Positions 15,469 through 23,779 of a DNA stretch of 64,000 bases are shown here, one piece after another. Under the pieces are notes generated by a model. That model was not told the DNA's origin. It searched no databases and saw only the letters and a program-made list of their open reading frames with translations. The stretch is from Bog-105 sp965277855 (lineage in GTDB: Bacteria; Acidobacteriota; Terriglobia; Bryobacterales; Bryobacteraceae): the NCBI GenBank assembly GCA_965277855.1, contig OZ255847.1, positions 1,736,001 through 1,800,000 of the forward strand, written 5' to 3'. Both the position numbers and the translations under genes were made by a program. Each line of letters begins with the position of its first letter. Positions within the stretch are counted from its first letter, which is position 1.

Positions 15469-15503
15469 CCCCACTGAACTGTCTTATGACGAGTTTAGTG
15501 GGG
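15469..15503 (+). other. Stable hairpin in the fliO leader
   Basis: CCCCACTGAACT and AGTTTAGTGGGG pair over 12 bp with a single G-U, around an 11-base loop. It stands 95 bp after flgE and 17 bp before fliO. No run of T follows, so it is a poor intrinsic terminator. It could stop exonucleases, mark an RNA-processing point between the hook genes and the export-gate genes, or limit access to the fliO start. Confidence 0.5.
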
Positions 15504-15520
15504 TCCGGACGGCGAAGCTA

Positions 15521-15814
15521 ATGCTTCAACAATTTATAGCTATCTTTCTGGTTTTAGGGCTTTTGGCCGGCACGCTCATGCTGCTGCGCCGTAAAGGTCT
15601 GGCCCAATTTTCCACCGCTCTGCCGCGTTCCAGTAATAAGGAGAAGCAGATGCAGGTGCTCGAAAGGATTCCGCTGACCGCCCAACATTCGCTGCACCTG
15701 GTTAACGTACGGAACAGCATCGTTTTGATCGGCTTATCTCCTTCCGGGTGCAATAAGATCGCCGAGTTCGGGCCAGCCGACAACCCGAACGGGCTCACGG
15801 GGCAGCAGCCATGA
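15521..15814 (+). CDS. fliO: Flagellar biosynthesis protein FliO
   Basis: A 97-residue protein with one N-terminal transmembrane helix (about 3-22) followed by a small cytoplasmic domain: MQVLERIPLTAQHSLHLVNV and IVLIGLSPSGCNKIAEF. This is the FliO pattern. FliO helps FliP form its export-gate ring and is lost from the mature complex. The stop overlaps fliP by 4 bp, so they are coupled. No strong Shine-Dalgarno sequence is seen before ATG 15521. Confidence 0.85.
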   Translation: MLQQFIAIFLVLGLLAGTLMLLRRKGLAQFSTALPRSSNKEKQMQVLERIPLTAQHSLHLVNVRNSIVLIGLSPSGCNKIAEFGPADNPNGLTGQQP

Positions 15815-16530
15815 CGGCCATGCTGGTTTTGTGGCTGGCGGCCGCGGCTGACCCGTTTTCGAGCTTTGGCATTTCTGCCGCGGCGGGTAAAGGCGGCACT
15901 ACGCTGAGTCTGCCCATGCAAATGGCGCTGGGCCTCACGCTCTTGACCATGCTGCCAGCGGTGATCATGTGCATCACGCCCTTCTTGCGAATCGCGGTCG
16001 TGCTGCATTTTTTGAGGCAGGCGCTGGGCACGCAGACCGCGCCCTCCAACCAGGTGCTGATCGGGTTGTCGCTCTTCCTCTCGATGCTGATCGTACAGCC
16101 GATGTTTTCCGATATCTACACCAAGGCCTGGCAGCCGCTGGAGAAAGGGCAGATCACAACCGAACAGGCGGTCACCCAGGGATCTGCGCCGCTGAAAGAT
16201 TTTCTCTGTAAATTTGCGCGCCAACGGGATATTCAGTTGTTTCTCGAGATCGCCAAAGAGCCGCAGCCGCACGCTCGCCAGGACCTCAGCCTGCGCGTGC
16301 TGATACCGGCCTACATCCTTTCGGAGCTGAAAGCGGGCTTCCAGATTGGGGCGGTGTTGTTCCTGCCTTTCTTAGTCATCGACATGGCGGTAGCGTCGGT
16401 GACGCTTTCGATCGGCATGATGCAACTGCCGCCCGCGATGGTTTCAGCTCCTTTCAAAATTCTGCTGTTCGTGCTGGTCGACGGCTGGAATCTGGTGATC
16501 GGCTCGCTGATGAAGAGCTTTCTGCAATAG
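15811..16530 (+). CDS. fliP: Flagellar export gate protein FliP
   Basis: A 239-residue core subunit of the FliP5Q4R1 export gate, with an N-terminal cleavable or hydrophobic segment and four membrane helices. Signatures: PMQMALGLTLLTMLPAVIMC, FLRIAVVLHFLRQALGTQTA, and near the C-terminus VLIPAYILSELKAGFQIGAV with DMAVASVTLSIGMMQLPPAM. Length is normal. Order fliO-P-Q-R-flhB-flhA is the standard export-gate operon. Confidence 0.97.
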   Translation: MTAMLVLWLAAAADPFSSFGISAAAGKGGTTLSLPMQMALGLTLLTMLPAVIMCITPFLRIAVVLHFLRQALGTQTAPSNQVLIGLSLFLSMLIVQPMFSDIYTKAWQPLEKGQITTEQAVTQGSAPLKDFLCKFARQRDIQLFLEIAKEPQPHARQDLSLRVLIPAYILSELKAGFQIGAVLFLPFLVIDMAVASVTLSIGMMQLPPAMVSAPFKILLFVLVDGWNLVIGSLMKSFLQ

Positions 16531-16536
16531 GCACTG

Positions 16537-16806
16537 ATGACTCCTCAACTGGTGGTTCACGTCGTCGAGCAGGCTTTGTTGTCGGTCCTGTGGATTAGTG
16601 CGCCGCTGCTGCTGATTGCGTTCGCGCTGAGCATCATCGTCAACCTCATACAGATTGCGACTTCGATGCAGGACCAGATTTTCAGCACGATTCCGCGGTT
16701 GGCTGCCTGCCTGGTCGGCTTCCTGATCCTGATGCCCTGGATGCTGAAACAGGCGATGTCTTACGCCTTTTCGATTCTCGGCAATCTAGGCAGCTATGCA
16801 CGCTGA
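16537..16806 (+). CDS. fliQ: Flagellar export gate protein FliQ
   Basis: An 89-residue protein with two transmembrane helices (about 14-36 and 52-75). VVEQALLSVLWISAPLLLIA, IVNLIQIATSMQDQIFSTIP and LVGFLILMPWMLKQAMSYAF match FliQ. Four copies join the export gate below FliP. It follows fliP by 6 bp and overlaps fliR by 11 bp. Confidence 0.95.
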   Translation: MTPQLVVHVVEQALLSVLWISAPLLLIAFALSIIVNLIQIATSMQDQIFSTIPRLAACLVGFLILMPWMLKQAMSYAFSILGNLGSYAR

Positions 16807-17569
16807 GCTGCATGTTTCGGCGTCTCTGCTGATCTCTTTCTTATTGGTGCTGGCCCGCATGATCGGGGTGTTCGTGTTTGTGCCGATGCCTTTCAAAGAC
16901 GCCGGCCCAAACATCTCGAGAACCGTCCTCGCGCTCGGCTGCACGATCGCTCTATACGCGAGATGGCCGGTGATCAACGCCAACGGCCTGACGCTTGCCT
17001 CACTGCTAGCGTTGCTGGTGCCGGACGCGGTGCTGGGAGCGGCCATCGGGCTCGTGGTGAGTTTCCTCTCTGAGTCGTTTACCGTGGGCGCGCAGGCGCT
17101 GGCCTTGCAAGCGGGTTATGGATACGCGTCGGTGATCGATCCGATGACGCAGGCCGATTCGCAGGTTCTGGGAGTGATGGCGCAAACGCTGGCCGGCCTG
17201 TTTTTCTTTACAACCGGCATTCACCGGCTGGTCATTCGGATCTTTGCCGACAGCCTGACGAGTTATCCGCCGGGTTCGTTTGCTCTGACACGGGGGCTCG
17301 CCCAAGAAGTGATTCGCCTTGCCTCGGGAATTTTCTCGTTTGGACTCCGACTGGCGCTGCCGATCATCGGCCTCCTCCTGATGACCGAGATCACACTGGC
17401 GCTGCTCGGCAAATTGAACGGCCATTTGCAAATGGGGCAACATGCATTTCCGGTGAAGATGCTGCTCACGCTCATCGTGCTGTCTTCCATTCTGGTGGTC
17501 ACGCCGAAGCTGTACGAGAGCTATGCCGGCGAGCTTCTCAGCGGCATCCGGCAGGGATTTATTCGCTAG
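16796..17569 (+). CDS. fliR: Flagellar export gate protein FliR
   Basis: A 257-residue membrane protein with about six helices, the single-copy subunit that closes the export gate ring. MIGVFVFVPMPFKDAGPNIS, GAAIGLVVSFLSESFTVGAQ, GYGYASVIDPMTQADSQVLG and the LALPIIGLLLMTEITLALLG stretch are typical. Its GTG/ATG region overlaps the fliQ end, implying coupling. A 6-bp gap leads to flhB. Confidence 0.95.
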   Translation: MHAELHVSASLLISFLLVLARMIGVFVFVPMPFKDAGPNISRTVLALGCTIALYARWPVINANGLTLASLLALLVPDAVLGAAIGLVVSFLSESFTVGAQALALQAGYGYASVIDPMTQADSQVLGVMAQTLAGLFFFTTGIHRLVIRIFADSLTSYPPGSFALTRGLAQEVIRLASGIFSFGLRLALPIIGLLLMTEITLALLGKLNGHLQMGQHAFPVKMLLTLIVLSSILVVTPKLYESYAGELLSGIRQGFIR

Positions 17570-17575
17570 AGCGCC

Positions 17576-18634
17576 ATGCCCGACGATAAAAGCGAAAAAC
17601 CGTCTCTGCAGCGCGTCAAAAAGGCGCGCGAACAGGGCCAGTTTCTAGTCGCACGCGAATTCCTGACGGCAGTGCAGTTCGTCGTCGCGATCGTGTTTAT
17701 CGGGCGCGTGGTCGTCGGCTGGCGCGACGCTATTTATCTCGCTATGCCGCGACTACTGGACCGCGCAATGGCCGGCGATATCAGCGAAGGCGAGTGGCCT
17801 CTCATGCTGCGCGCCATGTTCACGGCCAATCTCTCGCCTTTGCTGCTGTTTAGCGGCGCCCTGCTGCTGGTTACGCTCGCCACCCACCTGGGGCTAACGC
17901 AGTTCGGCTTCAGCTTTCAGCGCCTGACGCCTAATTTTTCACGCCTCAGTCCAATGGGCAAGTTAAAAGATCTGCCCGCGCAAAATCTCAAGTCCGTTAT
18001 CGAAGCAGTGCTTTTACTGGTCGCGCTGGGCGCGGTCATTAACTCTTTAATTCAGGAACACGGCGCGGCCATGATGCGCCTTCCTCTTGAATCCATACCA
18101 TCGGCTGCTGCCCAGATCGGGAGTTCGATCACCTCGCTGCTCTGGAAAGCGGCCGCCTTGTTTGTCGTTTTCGGCACAGTCGATTTGTTCATTCAACAAC
18201 GGCACTATATGTCCCGCTTACGCATGTCCAAGCAGGAAGTCAAGGAAGAAAACAAGCGCAGCGAAGGCGATCCCCAATTAAAAGGAAGAATCCGGCGTCT
18301 GCGCCGCGACCTGTTGCGCCGCCAGATGATGAAGGACGTTGAGAAAGCAACGGCCGTGGTGGTCAATCCGACTCACTACGCGGTAGCGATCCGCTACGAC
18401 GTGGAAAGCATGTCCTCGCCGATGGTAGTGGCCAAAGGCAAGAACTGGGTGGCGCTGCGTATCCGGCAAATCGCCGTGCAAAATCAAATTCCGGTTATCG
18501 AAAATCCGCCGCTGGCGCGGGCGCTGTTTGCGGCTGTGGAAGTGGGCCGCGCCATCTCGCCCGAGTTCTATAAAGCCATCGCGGAGATTCTCGCTTATGT
18601 GTACCGCATCATGGGCCGGCGGATGCCCGCTTAA
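17576..18634 (+). CDS. flhB: Flagellar export switch protein FlhB
   Basis: A 352-residue protein with four membrane helices (about 30-200) and a cytoplasmic domain. The autocleavage motif NPTH is intact at residues 264-267 (VVVNPTHYAVAIRY). Cleavage there changes export specificity from hook to filament subunits once FliK signals. The linker MSKQEVKEENKRSEGDPQLK and the first-residue-rich KSEKPSLQRVKKAREQGQF are classical. Position between fliR and flhA is standard. Confidence 0.97.
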   Translation: MPDDKSEKPSLQRVKKAREQGQFLVAREFLTAVQFVVAIVFIGRVVVGWRDAIYLAMPRLLDRAMAGDISEGEWPLMLRAMFTANLSPLLLFSGALLLVTLATHLGLTQFGFSFQRLTPNFSRLSPMGKLKDLPAQNLKSVIEAVLLLVALGAVINSLIQEHGAAMMRLPLESIPSAAAQIGSSITSLLWKAAALFVVFGTVDLFIQQRHYMSRLRMSKQEVKEENKRSEGDPQLKGRIRRLRRDLLRRQMMKDVEKATAVVVNPTHYAVAIRYDVESMSSPMVVAKGKNWVALRIRQIAVQNQIPVIENPPLARALFAAVEVGRAISPEFYKAIAEILAYVYRIMGRRMPA

Positions 18635-18658
18635 TTAACGAGGAGTCACCAGCCAAAC

Positions 18659-20770
18659 ATGTCAGCCCAGCCACAAGCATTAGCCGCAGCAGCGCCAAAC
18701 AAAGGCACAGCCAACAAAGGTACAGCAGGGAAAGGCCTGCGTGGTTTGCCTCTCCCCAAGCTGAGCGAGATCGGCGTGCCGATTGCCGTTCTGGCAATCA
18801 TTATTGCGCTCATCACGCCCATGCCGGCGCTGCTGCTGGACGTGCTGATCGTGCTCGATATCGGCATGTCCGTGATGGTCATGATGGTCACGATGTACAT
18901 TTTGAAGCCGGCGGAGTTCAATGTTTTTCCGACGACCCTCCTGCTGCTGACTCTCTTCCGACTGGCCTTGAACGTGAGTTCCGCACGCCTGATTCTTTTG
19001 AACGGCAACGGCGGAACGGCTGCTGCCGGAAGTGTCATTGAAGCCTTCGGAAATTTTGTGGTCGGCGGCAATTACGTCATCGGCGCTGTCATCTTCCTGA
19101 TCCTGATTGCCATTCAGTACGTGGTCATTAACCACGGCGCGGTTCGTATCTCGGAAGTATCGGCCCGTTTCACGTTGGATGCGCTGCCCGGCAAGCAGAT
19201 GTCGATTGACGCGGAGATGAATGCCGGCCTGATCGATGAGGCGGAAGCACGCCGCCGCCGCAAGCAACTCGCCGCCGAAGCCGAGTTTTACGGATCGATG
19301 GACGGCGCTTCGCGCTTTACGCAGCGTGACGCTATCGCGAGTATCTTAATCACCAGCATCAATATCGTCGCCGGATTCCTGATCGGCGTGCTGCAGCATG
19401 GCATGGAACTGAAGCGCGCATTGCAAACCTACACGGTCCTCACAATCGGCGACGGCCTGGTAACAGTGATTCCGGCACTGATGATTTCGGTATCGGGCGG
19501 CCTGATCGTGACGCGCGCTACCTCGGATGTCCGCATCAGCGAAGAATTTCACAAGCAGCTTTTTACCAAATCGGAGCCCATGTTTCTGTCTGCCGGAGTA
19601 TTGGTTTTACTGGCGGCCTTCCCTGGTTTACCTACGATTCCCTTCCTTCTAATGGGAGGCGGTTTGGGAACAGCCGCCTGGATGAAGCGTCAAAAAGTCG
19701 ACACCGCGGTTCCGAAGGAAACAGCTTTGCCGGCAGCGACACCTCGGGAAGAGCTCGAAACGCTCATGAAAGTCGAGCCGGTGGCGATTGAGGTGGGACT
19801 TGGCCTGGCGAACCTGGTGGCCGGCGGAGCGACTTCACCGCTCTTAAAACGCATCGCGGGCATTCGTCGAAACTTCGTCACCAATCTAGGATTCCTCTTA
19901 CCGCCTGTACGTGTCACGGATAACCTGACACTGCGCTCGCGGGAGTACGTAGTGCTGCTGAAGGGCAGTGAAATTGGGCGTTACGAGCTGCTTTCGGGCA
20001 GTGAACTCGCCGTGCCTACCGCCAAGGCACAGAAGGACTTCGCGGGACAACAGACACGCGAGCCGGCCTTCGGCTTACCGGCGCTTTGGGTGCCGGCCGA
20101 CAAGGTGGATGCGGCGCGCGGCTCGGGTTACACCATCGTCGACACAGTCAATGTGATCGGAACCCACTTCTCCGAACTCGTCAAGCAGCACACGAGCGAA
20201 ATGTTCTCGCGGCAGGACGCCAAAAACTTCTGCGATCGCGTCGCCCAGGAACACGCGAAGCTCATTGAGGATTTGGTACCAAAGCTGCTCTCACTTTCTA
20301 CGGTTCAAAAAGTTTTGCAAAATCTCCTCCGCGAGCGGGTATCGATTCGGGACGGCGTATCGATACTGGAAGCGCTTAGTGAAGCCGCGCTCACGACGAA
20401 AAATAGTGTGCTGCTGACTGAATTTTCCCGGCAGTGCATCCGGCGCACGGTCACCAAGCCTTATATCAATCCGAAGGGCGAATTGCCTGGGTTCTTTCTC
20501 GAATCCGCCATCGAACAGTCGATTGAATCGGCGGTTCAACACACCGAGCAGAACAGCATCCTGGTGCTTTCACCCCAGGTGGTGCGGGAAGTCGTGAACC
20601 GTGTGGAACGGAAACTAGACAAGCGAGAAACTCCGACGCTGATTATTACGTCGTCGGGCGCACGTTTCTTTTTACGCCAGATTCTGGAGCCGTCGCTGCC
20701 GAACATTTTCCCGGTGTCGCATAACGAAGTGCCGCCGGGCGTCAAAATCTTGTCACTGGGAGTCATCTGA
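18659..20770 (+). CDS. flhA: Flagellar export gate protein FlhA
   Basis: A 703-residue protein: eight membrane helices in the first 330 residues, then a cytoplasmic domain that forms a nonameric ring and docks chaperone-substrate complexes. The FHIPEP signature region is seen at ALNVSSARLILLNGNGG and FIVINHG-like VVINHGAVRISEVSARFTLD, PGKQMSIDAEMNAGLIDEAE. An alanine/lysine-rich N-terminal leader of about 35 residues with repeated NKGTA-type units is unusual. AAGGAG-like bases (ACGAGGAG) precede the ATG. It overlaps flhF by one base. Confidence 0.97.
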   Translation: MSAQPQALAAAAPNKGTANKGTAGKGLRGLPLPKLSEIGVPIAVLAIIIALITPMPALLLDVLIVLDIGMSVMVMMVTMYILKPAEFNVFPTTLLLLTLFRLALNVSSARLILLNGNGGTAAAGSVIEAFGNFVVGGNYVIGAVIFLILIAIQYVVINHGAVRISEVSARFTLDALPGKQMSIDAEMNAGLIDEAEARRRRKQLAAEAEFYGSMDGASRFTQRDAIASILITSINIVAGFLIGVLQHGMELKRALQTYTVLTIGDGLVTVIPALMISVSGGLIVTRATSDVRISEEFHKQLFTKSEPMFLSAGVLVLLAAFPGLPTIPFLLMGGGLGTAAWMKRQKVDTAVPKETALPAATPREELETLMKVEPVAIEVGLGLANLVAGGATSPLLKRIAGIRRNFVTNLGFLLPPVRVTDNLTLRSREYVVLLKGSEIGRYELLSGSELAVPTAKAQKDFAGQQTREPAFGLPALWVPADKVDAARGSGYTIVDTVNVIGTHFSELVKQHTSEMFSRQDAKNFCDRVAQEHAKLIEDLVPKLLSLSTVQKVLQNLLRERVSIRDGVSILEALSEAALTTKNSVLLTEFSRQCIRRTVTKPYINPKGELPGFFLESAIEQSIESAVQHTEQNSILVLSPQVVREVVNRVERKLDKRETPTLIITSSGARFFLRQILEPSLPNIFPVSHNEVPPGVKILSLGVI

Positions 20771-21918
20771 TGCGGTTGAAATCGTACTTCGTCCATTCGG
20801 TTCAGGAAGCGGTCGATCAGGCTCGCACCGAGTTGGGCGAGGAGGCCATGTTGATCAGTTCTCGCCCGACCGGGCACGACCTGAGTCAGCTAGGGCGCTA
20901 TGAAGTGGTGTTTGGATTAGCGCCGGCCGGAAACGGCACGCCGGGCGATGCGCCGGTGACCACTAACTCTCCGACGCCCGCAGACGTTGTTCTGCGCGAA
21001 CTCTCGGAACTGCGAAAACAAATGGACGATCTGCGTGGCTCGATGAACCGTTCTACAGTGACTCGCGCAACAGAGCAGTTATCGCCCGAACTGGCCCGCA
21101 TTTTTCATCGTCTTAGAGACGCCGGCTTCTCCGCCGAGCTTTGCCAGGAGCTGACCGAAGCGGTAGCGCAGCGCGCCCGGCCGCACACCGAACGCTCGCA
21201 CCGGATGATTCTCGATCAGCGGGACCTTTTTGCGCGCGACCTGGTCAATGCCGTCCTCGAAGAAGAAGTAGCCAGCCGCTTCGAGATTGCCCCCACGCTC
21301 GGCGAAGAAGGCGAGGCTTATTCCACTGTCCTGCTGGTCGGACCTCCCGGCGCAGGCAAGACTACATCTCTCGTCAAGCTCGGATTGCGCTTCGGCCTGA
21401 AGGCCAAACGGCCGCTTCACCTGTTGTCGCTCGACACCTTACGCATCGGCGGATGGGAACAACTCAGCCGCTACGCTCGCATCGGTTCGGTCGACTTCAA
21501 ACCGGTACAGGACTGGACGGCGCTGGCAACGCTGCTGGATCAGCCAGCCAAGGGCCTTACTCTGATCGACACTCCTGGTTTTTCCAAGGCCGATGAAGCG
21601 GATCTGGCGGAACTGGCGCGTGCTGTTCGCAAGCTTCCCGTAGAAGTCCACCTGGTGTTGCCCGCTTACCTGAGCCTGGACGTGGCGCAGCGAACCTGGA
21701 AACGATTCGCGGTTTTCGAGCCGGCCAAGATGATCCTGACCCATCTGGACGCCGTCGAGAGCAATGCGACCGGGATCGAGTTTGCCATGCGCGCTGGACT
21801 GCCGCTTTCGTTCCTGTCTTCCGGACCGCACGTTCCAGAAGATATTCGCAAGGCGGTTAAGGCAGAACTAATGGCGCATTTGCTGCCGCGGGAGCAGGCC
21901 ATTTCCGTGGCCGCTTAG
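20770..21918 (+). CDS. flhF: SRP-type GTPase FlhF
   Basis: A 382-residue signal-recognition-particle-like GTPase that fixes the place and number of flagella. The N-terminal region begins MRLKSYFVHSVQEAVDQART. The NG domain has the P-loop GPPGAGKTT at residues 191-199, SLDTLRIGGWEQLSRYARI, and LIDTPGF (G3). It normally works with FlhG (FleN), whose gene usually follows; here fliA comes next and flhG is absent. The polar or lateral pattern cannot be deduced. Confidence 0.95.
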   Translation: MRLKSYFVHSVQEAVDQARTELGEEAMLISSRPTGHDLSQLGRYEVVFGLAPAGNGTPGDAPVTTNSPTPADVVLRELSELRKQMDDLRGSMNRSTVTRATEQLSPELARIFHRLRDAGFSAELCQELTEAVAQRARPHTERSHRMILDQRDLFARDLVNAVLEEEVASRFEIAPTLGEEGEAYSTVLLVGPPGAGKTTSLVKLGLRFGLKAKRPLHLLSLDTLRIGGWEQLSRYARIGSVDFKPVQDWTALATLLDQPAKGLTLIDTPGFSKADEADLAELARAVRKLPVEVHLVLPAYLSLDVAQRTWKRFAVFEPAKMILTHLDAVESNATGIEFAMRAGLPLSFLSSGPHVPEDIRKAVKAELMAHLLPREQAISVAA

Positions 21919-21931
21919 AGCCGGAACTTCT

Positions 21932-22675
21932 ATGTACGCCTACGCAACTGTCGATAGAACATCGGAAGAGAGGGACGAGTTGATCCTGGAGCACCTGCCG
22001 CAGGTAAACTGGATTGCCAACCGCATCCACGAAAAGCTGCCTCCGAGTGTGGAACTGGATGACTTGATTTCGGCGGGTGTAGTGGGTCTGCTGGCGGCGG
22101 TGGACAATTTCGATCCCGGCCGGAATACTACGCTCAGAACCTACGCGGAGTACAAAATTCGCGGCGCGATTCTCGATAGCATCCGCGGCCTAGACGGCAT
22201 CCCGACACATAAGCGCAAACGCCTCAAGCAGGTACAGCAAGCCATCAGCGCCGCCGAGAGAAAACTCAAGGGCACTCCGGCAGAGGAGGATATTGCCGCT
22301 GAACTCAACCTTTCCTTAGCCGAGTACCAACAGTGGATGCTCGAATTGCGCGGCGTTTCGCTCGGCAGCATGCAGGTAGTCGACGGCGAAGAAGTAGATA
22401 TTCTGCAGTTTATTAGCGACGATGAAGACGCGACACCAGCCCGGCTTCTCGAACGGTCCGAACTCGAACGGGTGATTACCGACGGCATGAAGAAAATGCC
22501 TGAGAATGAACGCACCGTTCTTAGTCTCTATTACAAGGAAGAATTGAATCTCCGGGAGATCGCCTCGATCATGGATCTCCATACGACGCGCATCTCGCAG
22601 TTGCGCGCGCAGGGGATCTTGCGGCTGCGAGCGCTCATGGAGCACAAGTGGCCGACCGAAAGAGGACTTTACTAG
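21932..22675 (+). CDS. fliA: Flagellar sigma factor FliA (sigma-28)
   Basis: A 247-residue sigma-70-family factor of the FliA/WhiG type. Region 2 includes HLPQVNWIANRIHEKLPPSV, DDLISAGVVGLLAAVDNFDP and the RGAILDSIRGLDGIP segment. Region 4 ends ENERTVLSLYYKEELNLREI with IMDLHTTRISQLRAQGILRL. It directs RNA polymerase to TAAA-N15-GCCGATAA promoters, and two such sites occur in front of motA and fliS. FlgM, its anti-sigma factor, is encoded 450 bp downstream. Confidence 0.95.
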   Translation: MYAYATVDRTSEERDELILEHLPQVNWIANRIHEKLPPSVELDDLISAGVVGLLAAVDNFDPGRNTTLRTYAEYKIRGAILDSIRGLDGIPTHKRKRLKQVQQAISAAERKLKGTPAEEDIAAELNLSLAEYQQWMLELRGVSLGSMQVVDGEEVDILQFISDDEDATPARLLERSELERVITDGMKKMPENERTVLSLYYKEELNLREIASIMDLHTTRISQLRAQGILRLRALMEHKWPTERGLY

Positions 22676-23098
22676 ATGATTGCCTGGCTCCAATCACCAG
22701 CCATGCTGGCCAGCCTCGTTACGCTGCCCGCTGTCTCCCTGCCCGTCTGGTTTTATCTGCGGTTGAAGGCGGAGATGCACAAGCTGGTGGTTCATATGGC
22801 AACACACGAGGATGTGTCGCAGAGTGCGGAGGCGCTGACAGAACGCCTGACGGGTCTCGAAAATCGCCTGGACATGTCGGAGCAGAACCGGCAGGAACAC
22901 GACGAGTGGATCTCGCAGGCGGAGAGTTTGCATCTGAACCGCCGCGGCCAGGTTTTGCGGCTGCATAAGAGGGGCGACTCGGTGCCTGAGATTGCCTCGG
23001 CGCTGCGCGTCGGGCAAGGCGAAGTGAAACTCATTATCAAGGTCTTTGAACTGACCCGGAATCCGGAGCCGGACAATAATCTGCCAGCCGCTCGCTAA
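22676..23098 (+). CDS. Membrane-anchored coiled-coil protein in the fliA operon
   Basis: A 140-residue protein starting right after the fliA stop (ATG 22676). One transmembrane helix (about 8-28) leads to a coiled coil (about 33-90). A short C-terminal helix-turn-helix-like unit follows: QVLRLHKRGDSVPEIASALR and VGQGEVKLIIKVFEL. The layout resembles the DUF2802/DUF6115 proteins commonly found in flagellar operons, whose role is unknown. Position between fliA and flgM suggests a link to late-gene control or stator/rotor function, but nothing catalytic is visible. Confidence 0.65.
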   Translation: MIAWLQSPAMLASLVTLPAVSLPVWFYLRLKAEMHKLVVHMATHEDVSQSAEALTERLTGLENRLDMSEQNRQEHDEWISQAESLHLNRRGQVLRLHKRGDSVPEIASALRVGQGEVKLIIKVFELTRNPEPDNNLPAAR

Positions 23099-23128
23099 TC
23101 AAACACGGGATGCAAGTTAACACAGACT

Positions 23129-23410
23129 ATGCGAATTGAAAATCAGAATATTGGCGGTGTCGGCGGAACGGGCTCCTTCGGCTCGATTGGCTCCATCCCG
23201 CCGGGAACACATCCGGTTGATGGAAACCAGGATAAATCCGCGGATACCGTGAAATTATCGAGCGCCAGCAGCCTGATTGCGCTCGCGAAAAACCTGAACT
23301 CGGCCGATAAGCAATCTAGAGTCGCGGCGTTGACAGCTCAGGTTCGTTCCGGTTCCTACCAGGCTGACCTGGGCGGCACAAGCCGGGCCATTATCGCCGG
23401 ATCGAGATAG
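23129..23410 (+). CDS. flgM: Anti-sigma-28 factor FlgM
   Basis: A 93-residue protein with a Gly-rich flexible N-terminus (export region) and the sigma-binding C-terminal half: DTVKLSSASSLIALAKNLNS, then SRVAALTAQVRSGSYQAD. This matches FlgM helices. It holds FliA inactive until the hook-basal body is complete and FlgM is secreted. It lies in the same transcription direction as fliA and directly before flgK/flgL, the first late genes. Confidence 0.88.
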   Translation: MRIENQNIGGVGGTGSFGSIGSIPPGTHPVDGNQDKSADTVKLSSASSLIALAKNLNSADKQSRVAALTAQVRSGSYQADLGGTSRAIIAGSR

Positions 23411-23418
23411 AACTACCG

Positions 23419-23775
23419 ATGAATACTGCCGAGAGTTGCGCCCTGCTCGATGCCGCCGATGAACACCTATCCGATGCCATGGATCGTCTTTTAGCGCTGG
23501 GCGACGGGAGCGGGGATTACTGCTCCTCCATCCAGCAGGCGGCGAAAGTGCTGCAGAAAATCCAGCGCGGGTGGGATCCGCAGGCGAACCGTTCTCTGGC
23601 GCCACGCCTGATGGCGCTGGCAGCGCGGACGGCGACGGTAGAACACTTGATGGATTCGGCGGCCACGCTTTTTATGGGCCGGCTGGCGGCGAACGCCGGC
23701 AGCGACTTGGGATATTGCGCTGACGGAGCGCCCGATCGCGGCTGTGAACAACGATCGCTTGTGGTGAACGGCTAA
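23419..23775 (+). CDS. Small helical protein at the FlgN position
   Basis: A 118-residue protein, mainly helical up to about residue 90, between flgM and flgK. In many bacteria this slot holds flgN, the export chaperone for FlgK and FlgL. Helical length is compatible, but I see no clear FlgN signature, and the C-terminal 30 residues are irregular with three cysteines. Called FlgN-like by position only. It begins 8 bp after flgM and ends 4 bp before flgK. Confidence 0.6.
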   Translation: MNTAESCALLDAADEHLSDAMDRLLALGDGSGDYCSSIQQAAKVLQKIQRGWDPQANRSLAPRLMALAARTATVEHLMDSAATLFMGRLAANAGSDLGYCADGAPDRGCEQRSLVVNG

Positions 23776-23779
23776 TCGC

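Noticed and set aside
23290..23306. GCCGATAA inside flgM as a sigma-28 promoter
   Set aside because: No TAAA 15 bases upstream, and it encodes conserved FlgM residues; judged chance.
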